Below, piece by piece: positions 44,501 to 50,164 of a stretch of DNA of 60,386 nt. The stretch covers positions 1 to 60,386 of the IMG/VR virus record IMGVR_UViG_3300032053_000078; one strand, given 5' to 3'. Under the pieces are notes generated by a model. The model was not told the DNA's origin. It worked only from the letters and a program-made list of their open reading frames with translations, and did no database searches. Source of the stretch: a virus. The position numbers and the translations under genes were made by a program. Each line of letters opens with the position of its first letter. The stretch's first letter is position 1.

Positions 44501-46610
44501 TCAACAACACCGTCCCCGACGGGACATTCATCGCGTCGTACCCGTTCATCGCCGCCATCCGCCCGGGGTCGGACATCATCAAGTATGTGCCGAGCCGTTC
44601 CGTCTGGTCGGGGGTCTCCGGTGCGTAGACACCCTCGCTGCCATAGGGGATGTCTCCGATAAGTTCGGTCCTGACGGCGTCGCTCACATGGAAGTCGACC
44701 ACTTCCTGCCTGAAGTCTTGTTCCCCCGGCGCTAAGTGGTCCCACGGCGCGAACCGGGTGCCCTCCCCGAACGCCCCCCGAATCACACCGGCCGGGTCGG
44801 GGTTGCCTTCTCTGTCCGACGCGTACGACTGAGCTTCCCTCCACGCTCCCCTCTGGCTCATGGTGTCGTGCGGCCCACCACCGCCCGATGGCATCGTCGT
44901 CGTTGCCACATAGGTCCCGTTCCCCCATATACCAAGCCCCGGGTACACCTGTCCTGACTTGAAACCCTCGACCAGTTCGCGAACTCTCAGGTCGCGGCTC
45001 TCAAAGGTGCGGCCGTCAGGGGAGATCAGCGTGTCCCTAGCTCCCGTGACACCTCGGAAGAACTGGGACTCAGGTCGCTCAGCTACAACCCGATCGAGTT
45101 CCTCCTTGGAAACGACTGTGGGTAACCCGTCGAACCCTTGGATGGCAAGGATCGCAGCCAACCCGACGTCAGCAGTGGAGTTCTTCCAACCATCCGGTGT
45201 GCGGTCAGACACCTCAACCTTCTCGCTCCCAACCCAGTCGCGGAGCGGCCCAACAGGTTGACTGTTGAGCAACAGGTACGCCTCGACGCGAGCGGCGGCG
45301 GCCTCCTTGAACGCCGGATCTTTCGCCGTCTCACGCCAATCGGTGTATTTCGCCGCTACCCGACCCGACGTCGGAGCATCAGCCTTCCCTGCTTGCCGCT
45401 CAGCTTTCTCAGCGTCGGTCAACTTGTGCGGGCCGCTGCCGGGGCCACCAAACATTTCACCGCGCAGCGAACTGAACATCGCGACGACAGCGGCGGACGT
45501 CGGGTCGGAGATGGACAACGGATCACCAAGCCGCGCGTCTGGCTGGCCCGGGGACGTGTCCTGCACCATCGTCGCGGTGCGGTTGAGCACCACTATCCCC
45601 GTCGGCACGTTGTACGCGTCCCACCCGTTCGCCGCAGCGAACCGGCCCACGTCGTTGAGGACCAACATGGTGCCCCACTTCACCTTGTCCTCCCGGGTCA
45701 CCGGTACGATCCTGTTCATCGCGTCCCGGGGGATTCCCTCTGTCAGCTTCTCCTTAGCGCCGAGCGACAGAAAGAGAGGAGGCTCGTCGGCAGCCCACCA
45801 AGCGATATTCGCTTCGGGGCTGAACGCCCCCCGGAGCAACCCCGCCGGGTCAGTCGGGCCTTGCCTCCCCACCGCCGTATACGCCCTAGCGGAGTTGAAC
45901 GCCACCTCACGGCCCTTCAAGCGCAACTCGTCGGACTCGTTGAAGTTCGGTATCCGACCGGGATTCGCGCAGTACGACCCGTTGCCGTACACCCCCGTCC
46001 CCGGGAACAAGTCACCAGACCGAAACTGCTCAGCGTTGTCCCCCGCCGACACCTTGGCCTGCTTGCCGTCGACGACCTTCTCCCAACCTCGTTCGTCAAC
46101 CTCGATGTGGGACGACACGCCCCGGTAGAACTCGGATTCCGGGTCCTCCGCGACAACCCGATCCAGCTCGTCCTCCGACACCACCGTCGGCAACCCATCG
46201 AACCCCTGTATCGCCAGCAGACCAGCCAGCAAAGGATCACCGCCCGAGGGCAACGCCACATACACCGAGGCTGCCTGCATCTCCAGCATGTTCTCGGCAG
46301 CAGCGAGGGCCAACGACTCGAACGCCGGGTCCCGGGCCAACTTATGCCAGTCGAGATATTTCGCCTCGACCCGACCCGCTGCCGGGGCGGGCACCGCCTT
46401 CTCTTTCTCCGCCTGCTTCGCCTTCTCCTCGCGGTTCTTCGCCATCTTCTCGCGACGCGCAGCCTTCTGCTCCTCAGTCAAGCGACCCTGCGGCCCCGAC
46501 CCGTCACCACCGAACATTTCACGGCCAAGCAGAACAGCGAGATCAGCTACAGCATCAGACGTCGGGTCAACAGCGAACGCCAACTGACCGCGACGCCCGG
46601 TCTTACTCAC
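38502..46610 (-). CDS. Giant eight-module effector polyprotein (2702 aa): five PARP/ART-like, two GNAT, one zincin
   Basis: Linkers at residues 32, 386, 751, 1089, 1448, 1790, 2121 and 2428 introduce eight modules. Modules 1-5 share IQGFDGLPTVVSEDELDR, a (F/Y)YRGV strand, FPGTGVYGNGSYCA and a final strand with VLLNRTAAIVQD; the YGxGxYxA block followed by an Ala-rich A-x-x-Y helix recalls PARP-type ART folds. Modules 6 and 7 are GNAT acetyltransferases (ARGKGFGTAFNSHMEDWYR, ARGKGFATAFNNRMEDWYR, then VWAKAGFDF/VWAKAGYDW). Module 8 is a zincin (FTHEYGHLVDH, His2607, Glu2608, His2611, and ENSAEMAAELFGAY). GTG 46610 overlaps the protease stop by 4 nt. No frameshift is apparent along 8.1 kb. A packaged, possibly cleaved multi-toxin is inferred. 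Confidence 0.8.
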   Translation of the reverse strand: MSKTGRRGQLAFAVDPTSDAVADLAVLLGREMFGGDGSGPQGRLTEEQKAARREKMAKNREEKAKQAEKEKAVPAPAAGRVEAKYLDWHKLARDPAFESLALAAAENMLEMQAASVYVALPSGGDPLLAGLLAIQGFDGLPTVVSEDELDRVVAEDPESEFYRGVSSHIEVDERGWEKVVDGKQAKVSAGDNAEQFRSGDLFPGTGVYGNGSYCANPGRIPNFNESDELRLKGREVAFNSARAYTAVGRQGPTDPAGLLRGAFSPEANIAWWAADEPPLFLSLGAKEKLTEGIPRDAMNRIVPVTREDKVKWGTMLVLNDVGRFAAANGWDAYNVPTGIVVLNRTATMVQDTSPGQPDARLGDPLSISDPTSAAVVAMFSSLRGEMFGGPGSGPHKLTDAEKAERQAGKADAPTSGRVAAKYTDWRETAKDPAFKEAAAARVEAYLLLNSQPVGPLRDWVGSEKVEVSDRTPDGWKNSTADVGLAAILAIQGFDGLPTVVSKEELDRVVAERPESQFFRGVTGARDTLISPDGRTFESRDLRVRELVEGFKSGQVYPGLGIWGNGTYVATTTMPSGGGGPHDTMSQRGAWREAQSYASDREGNPDPAGVIRGAFGEGTRFAPWDHLAPGEQDFRQEVVDFHVSDAVRTELIGDIPYGSEGVYAPETPDQTERLGTYLMMSDPGRMAAMNGYDAMNVPSGTVLLNRTAAIVQDSVPSEPRRNPMDDFLSVVDPTSAAVASMRAALTTLSVEIFGGEGSGPQGRLTEEQKAARREKMAKNRAEKQAKEKEKAAVPPSPRVPAKYTDWRQTVKDPAFIAAAIAAANELAVETRRGSDGRIEPVVGDPMLGVLAKLQGFDGLPTVVSEDELDRLVAERPASEFYRGVKGSTEFVGNQPVEVSAGEHSEAFRTGDYFPGTGVYGNGSYCATSSRREDFEKGGVETRLMGRQAAFETARAYTSSDGVQDPAGVFRGVFREDTRFAPWDHYAYGNGGIHYFHPSDRNELLKDIPRDELGRLAPATTEEKVAVGTTLILSDEGRFALANGWDAYKVPVGVVLLNRTAGIVQDAQGSEPRWAPPVGSGDAAATLRGEMFGGVGSGPQGPRTEEQKAARREAIARNREERAKAEKEKVAAPAATGRVPAKYNDWHETVKDPAFKAEALITADAYLAQMAGAKTSGGVPLDFSAARPVEGKPGEWENVRGDPSLGAIAQLQGFDGLPTVVSEGELDKVIAENPRAEFFRGVEDHPILDDEGFNVRGADGQIEIVRGPDLVEEFRSGGYFPGKGVFGNGTYVAVTDRTRLGDREGAYMYAYAYTMSKGNPDPNGMMRGAFHPDANIAPAGHDQQSQQPRLSWEDKEALRSKLPTTEPESRIYKATTREEKEALGTLLILLDEGRFAAANGYDAVRVSSGTVLLNRTAAIVQDSVPSRPSDPTSAAVASMFAQLTTLSVEMFGGEGSGPQGRLTEEQKAARREKMAKNREEKAKAEKEKAAAPSSGRVPAKYTDWRETMKDPAFIEAALVAADRHLAELANGPQGDSPFGDSMLGALAAVQGFDGLPTVVSEDEMNRLVGERPESEFYRGVQGSRAGDYTTTAYVTGAEHAEAFRTGDYFPGTGVYGNGSYCAASSMRSDFLEGDGYRQLMGRQTAYMTAVSYGGSRSGGSANREGVFRGSFREDTRFAAGGRDAISEGASVEQLHSQDKDNLLRGIPVDNWGNYLPTTREEKVAVGTVAILNDVGRFALANGWDAYKVPTGTVLLNRTAAIVQDSTPSFPEDPIPAGGPAADWLAALLGGEMFGGPGSGPHKLTDAEKAERQSKKDAAPAPVLRGPDPVVKDLPGPSKVPKLDDLLATSSMTERNRLLEQVVAGQFGEGRFTVSPRSSWLPPGDDGKKDLSFTGKILDATGHEVGTVVRSVVEKEDGKLVAINSMMGLTEDARGKGFGTAFNSHMEDWYRANGVDRIELMAANNGTSQGGSVVWAKAGFDFMPGENGVTLANIAEDMSTYGKDPATTEMVGRLNDMATAIVFGDRPSPDAPTPYEVVQLPAGERALRDVSWLGAKHLNTEGGQALAASSGTSWDARWGALAKVAKEWDHVGEEEASLESSYPDETTPAVASMFAALTTLRGEMFGGPGSGPHKLTDAEKAERQAAKGTAPKPEAVPGRGPTFDEVKADPSKLFDALKGTFGDGFTVAPPSDERSRFADPHPGPVEMRFQAQILDPSGTRVGSVVRDFTVENGERVAHSTRMVLDPEARGKGFATAFNNRMEDWYRGNGVGKVVMRAEMDGRAVWAKAGYDWLNPEMKSGRDASGRKIAAGSGKALDELSKSKDLDKSMRTRLKGDRSDPGYPTPFEVVSSPGGEKALKSGTGWDAVKVLSPVAGLAASASSLEDRRRMLAEVAAGWDHDGEEEASLAPYDPTSAAVASMRAALTTLSVEMFGGDGSGPQGPRTEEQKAARRETIARNKEAKAAAERALRPEGKIGSFALEGKVPEADRAMIEATMKELTERFPIGHVRVIFGSGDDAITGYATAQGGDPLVPSSFDARNGPNPELHGSQAIHINADAWEASKTAEGYQTAVDAALAKAGEERWDRGGKNREEDMKGLLVDSSGKGTFTHEYGHLVDHAMVRAGADPAHGGLTEVTPNGVMISVPNSAGYTGFDSPSAYASENSAEMAAELFGAYVSGGSQSRVPATADRVAAYGALVEKYVGKR
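39300..46514 (-). repeat. Eight-copy linker array, spacing about 0.9-1.1 kb
   Basis: Copies at 46488-46514, 45426-45452, 44331-44357, 43317-43343, 42240-42266, 41214-41240, 40221-40247 and 39300-39326. Each encodes FGG(D/P/E/V)GSGP(Q/H), usually after (V/R/G)(E)M. Five Q-type copies continue G(R/P)(L/R)TEEQKAARRE; three H-type copies continue KLTDAEKAERQ. Confidence 0.9.
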
Positions 46611-49600
46611 CCGACGGGGACCGCCGCGCCCCTCCGAGGCCCATCGAGCAACCCAAGGGCAGCAGCGAGACGGGCATCCCGCTCAGTCGAACACGAAGCA
46701 CCCGACGCCCCACCGCAACCACAACCACAGTCCAACCCCAACGCGCTCATCGCGACAGAGGTACGGGCACGACGATCCGCGGCCACATGAGGGGCCATCA
46801 ACACTGAGATCATCGAGTCCTGCTGAGCGAGACGCGCCTGCATTTCAGCCAACTCATCACCCACAGTGCGACGGTCAGGGTTGTGGATAGCGCCAGCAGC
46901 GACCAACGCACCCAGCTCACCGGTAGCGAGATCGACAAGACCCCACGGTTGGAACCGGCCAGCCGACGCTGCGATGCCCTCAACCAAGAACCCCGACGTG
47001 TTCACCGCCAACAAGCTCACCAACCGGCGTTGCCCGCCGATCGGACGCCAATCAGGTGAGATGTCCGACGCCCGGAACCGGCGAACCGTCAACTCGTCAA
47101 CCTCGGGCCGCACACAACCCGCGGCGACAATGCCGTGGTCGTTGGTGTAAAGCCTGACGTCAGCGACAGCGCACCCGGTGTGCGCGTAGAACGCCTGAGC
47201 GTCCGACGCCTGCATCCGAAGATTTGGATGCACGGTGTCCATGATGATCGGACCGACCGACAAGCTCGTCCCCTCAGCAGTGAGGACTGTCTTGCCCGTG
47301 TAGAACGACCGGAAGTCGTTGGACTGCGGAACTTCGACACACACACCGGAGTTCCCGATGTGGCACGTCCCGAACTGGGCGAGCAACCCGTAACACCGGC
47401 CGTCGGCCGACACCGTGAACGGCACCGGGACGTCCATCGGCTGCAACTGGAACCACGCAGCGGGCGGAGCGGCCGCCGCACCACCAGCGGACGCCACCAA
47501 CGCGCCCAGCATGTCGTCGCCAGCGAGCACAACGTCCGCCGGTCGAGTCGACCGGTAGATCGGACCGGAAGCCGAAGCTACCAACGCCTCGGGGGCGTTC
47601 TCTGTTGGACCGAGGAGATACACATGAGCCTCCTGAAACGCGGGGAACGGGGTCAACGTCGCGCCCATCACACGACCACTCACAATCAGTTCCAACACCT
47701 CACCATCACCGAACGCGTGGGCTTCCATCGCCTGATCCCGCGACAGCTCCACACCAGCCGGGTCGGCGAACACCATCTGCACCGAGTCGATGTCGACCGA
47801 GATTCCACGCATCGACTTTTCATCAAGCAACTGGCGGGCAGCCCCACCGGCGTCGTTCGCCGAGAAGTAACCGCGACCGACGATCGACTTGCCGTCACGC
47901 TCAACCTCGACAATCGACCCGCAGATCACAGCGCCCTCATGGCCCGGGGCGTTCACCGTTTGCAACATCAGCGGCACCGGCAACTCACGCCACGTCAACG
48001 ACCCCTCAGAGATCATCCGGTTGTCACCCGAAGGGACACCCTCAACAGTGAGGACCCCTTCCCACTCGTACGGTCGGTCAGGGGTGCTCGCCATCATCTC
48101 TCCCATCGGGGGAACGATCATCGCTCCGCACTCCGAGCAGTGGCCGTCCATCGGTTCCATCACAGCGCCGCACTCGTCGCACATCTCCATGCCGTCGTCG
48201 TCGCCCTCGTCGTCGTCCTCGCGACCCTCAACCTCAACCTCGATCACGACTACAGGGCTGTCGTCACCGTTGAACGCTTCCTCGCGAGCGGCGCGACGGG
48301 CACGCAACCTCGCCCGGATCGCAGCAGCGGTCACAGCGTCCCGCTCAACCGGGTCGGTGGCCTCAGCGACGTCCGCGACCTCCGCAGGGATTTCATCAGT
48401 TGCCACTTCGGTCGCAGCCAACCCCTGAATCGCCGCCGACAACGCCGAATCCACCGCGTCCAAAGCGTTCTCCTCAATCATCGCTTTCGCCGACGCTGAC
48501 ACCTCGCCACCATCGGCTTCCAACGCCTCAACCGCCTGAACGGCAGCGCGTCGACCAAGCTCGATCGCCAAAGCATCATCAGGGATCGACGTGATGTCCA
48601 CAGGCGGAGTCTCAGATGGCATCTCCTCCGCGGTGAACGTCCACCGCTCCCCAGTGAAGTACCAGTTACCCGGGTCAGGCATCGCCGGTTGGCCCGACGG
48701 GGCGGCTTCAGCGACAGCTTGGTCGACAGCCGCCACATGGTCAGCCGCCGCGGCTTCGATCAACGCGTCCCCAGCAGCTTTCGCTTCATCCAACGACGGG
48801 GCTGTCCCGGTGTCGGTACCCGCCGGGATTTCACGAACGCCTCCCGGGTCGTCAGCGATGTGAATGGACACGTCATAGGTGAACTCGGTCTGCTCAGGGT
48901 TCGACGAGATGACGTTCCTCGTTTCCTGCTCAGCGCCCGTAGCGTTCGTCACCGAGCCAACACCGGTATACGACGGCCCGTCGTACTTCGGGTCGTGCCC
49001 TGTCTCAGGTCCCTGCGTGTTTTCGGTCCACTTCATCGGGGTGACCGTCCCGTACCCCGGTGCCGGGCCGTCAGGCAAAGCGCCCTTCGGGTCCTTGCCG
49101 ACAAGCCCCCGGAGACGATCCCCGATCGACGGTTTCTGCTCCGTCCCCGGCAACGTCGCCTGCTTCGGTGACTCCCCACCAGAGTCGCCCTGCTTGTGTG
49201 GACCGGACCCCGGCCCCCCGAACACCTCCAACGCCGCTTCGAGCCGCTCAGCGGACGTCAGCGGTGCCTCCGGGGCGATTTCGAGGATCGGCTCCGGCGC
49301 GACCGGGGGTTTCGCTATCCCGATGAGGTCGAACGCCAACACCTCGTTCCCCCACCGCACTCGCAGCTCGTTGAACGTCAACGACTGGCCGACAACCGAC
49401 GCAGCATCAACAGGCCCGTCAGCCAACGTCACATGCGGCATGAACCCGAGATCGTCCACCGCCGGGAACCCCGCCTCAGCCAACGCCGAACACACCGCGT
49501 GCCGCAACGCTGGCAGCTCCGCACCGTTCACCAACGCGACCGTCGAAGCGTCCGCCGCGCCGAACCAGCCGATCCCACCGATCGACGCTTCGATCGGACG

Positions 49601-50164
49601 GTACTCAGCGCCAAGCAACGCGCACACAGACCCGATCAGACGGCGACCCTCGTCACCCAAGCTCTGAACCGTTCCCAACTTGCACAACGTCACATGCAAA
49701 CCGTCCGCCGCCGCGCCATCACCAACAGCCAACGCAGACTTTTCGAGCGGTGTCGGCTCCAACGACACGATCACCGCGTCAGAGTTCCGGTCGAACGTCT
49801 TGGCGCGGGAAACCCACGAACCTTCCGGGGTGCCCCACTGGATCATGTGGACAGGACCAGCCGGGTTCGACGGCAACTGGTACGAGAAGTTGCCGCCACG
49901 AAGGTTCGCCGCAGCGACAGGGGTGTCCGCGTTTCCCTCCGGTGCCGCCGGGGCCACCGGTTCCCGCGGGGTCCACCCGCCCTCGGGTGGCTCCACCAAC
50001 GGGATTTCATTGGGGATGTCAACAACCGCCCCTTCGGGCATCGCGTCGATCTCAGCGACAAGTGTGTCCCACGTCGCCTTCCACTCGGGCGGACCGCTGA
50101 ACTCGCGTTCGTTCAGGATGTCGGTCAACATCTTCACCATGTCGTCAAACTCTGGAGTAGCCAT
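46607..50164 (-). CDS. Capsid maturation protease fused to 2H phosphoesterase-like and zinc-ribbon domains (1185 aa)
   Basis: Residues 130-290 look like a 2H phosphoesterase: two HVTL motifs (His157, His244). The linker FGGPGSGPHKQ is at 315. Residues 655-680 carry a CDECG...CSECG zinc ribbon. The S78-type prohead protease follows: YEWEGVLTVEGVPSGDNRM, NAPGHEGAVICGSI (His742) and MRGISVDID (Ser789). The C-terminal third (GLLAQFGTCHIGNSGVCVEV, VADVRLYTNDHGIVAAG, RPIGGQRRLVSLLAVN) is the domain that follows the protease in many actinophages. It matures the head by cleaving the scaffold domain of the capsid protein. Confidence 0.85.
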   Translation of the reverse strand: MATPEFDDMVKMLTDILNEREFSGPPEWKATWDTLVAEIDAMPEGAVVDIPNEIPLVEPPEGGWTPREPVAPAAPEGNADTPVAAANLRGGNFSYQLPSNPAGPVHMIQWGTPEGSWVSRAKTFDRNSDAVIVSLEPTPLEKSALAVGDGAAADGLHVTLCKLGTVQSLGDEGRRLIGSVCALLGAEYRPIEASIGGIGWFGAADASTVALVNGAELPALRHAVCSALAEAGFPAVDDLGFMPHVTLADGPVDAASVVGQSLTFNELRVRWGNEVLAFDLIGIAKPPVAPEPILEIAPEAPLTSAERLEAALEVFGGPGSGPHKQGDSGGESPKQATLPGTEQKPSIGDRLRGLVGKDPKGALPDGPAPGYGTVTPMKWTENTQGPETGHDPKYDGPSYTGVGSVTNATGAEQETRNVISSNPEQTEFTYDVSIHIADDPGGVREIPAGTDTGTAPSLDEAKAAGDALIEAAAADHVAAVDQAVAEAAPSGQPAMPDPGNWYFTGERWTFTAEEMPSETPPVDITSIPDDALAIELGRRAAVQAVEALEADGGEVSASAKAMIEENALDAVDSALSAAIQGLAATEVATDEIPAEVADVAEATDPVERDAVTAAAIRARLRARRAAREEAFNGDDSPVVVIEVEVEGREDDDEGDDDGMEMCDECGAVMEPMDGHCSECGAMIVPPMGEMMASTPDRPYEWEGVLTVEGVPSGDNRMISEGSLTWRELPVPLMLQTVNAPGHEGAVICGSIVEVERDGKSIVGRGYFSANDAGGAARQLLDEKSMRGISVDIDSVQMVFADPAGVELSRDQAMEAHAFGDGEVLELIVSGRVMGATLTPFPAFQEAHVYLLGPTENAPEALVASASGPIYRSTRPADVVLAGDDMLGALVASAGGAAAAPPAAWFQLQPMDVPVPFTVSADGRCYGLLAQFGTCHIGNSGVCVEVPQSNDFRSFYTGKTVLTAEGTSLSVGPIIMDTVHPNLRMQASDAQAFYAHTGCAVADVRLYTNDHGIVAAGCVRPEVDELTVRRFRASDISPDWRPIGGQRRLVSLLAVNTSGFLVEGIAASAGRFQPWGLVDLATGELGALVAAGAIHNPDRRTVGDELAEMQARLAQQDSMISVLMAPHVAADRRARTSVAMSALGLDCGCGCGGASGASCSTERDARLAAALGLLDGPRRGAAVPVG
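49196..49222 (-). repeat. FGGPGSGPH linker in the maturation protease
   Basis: Encodes FGGPGSGPH, joining the 2H phosphoesterase-like domain to the rest of the protease. The following residues (KQGDSGGES) differ from the common KLTDAEK continuation. Confidence 0.85.

Noticed and set aside
45138-46790. 550-codon plus-strand open frame antisense to the effector gene
   Set aside because: Arg/Pro/His-rich composition typical of shadow frames in GC-rich DNA; no domain recognised, unlike the antisense frame in the intein.
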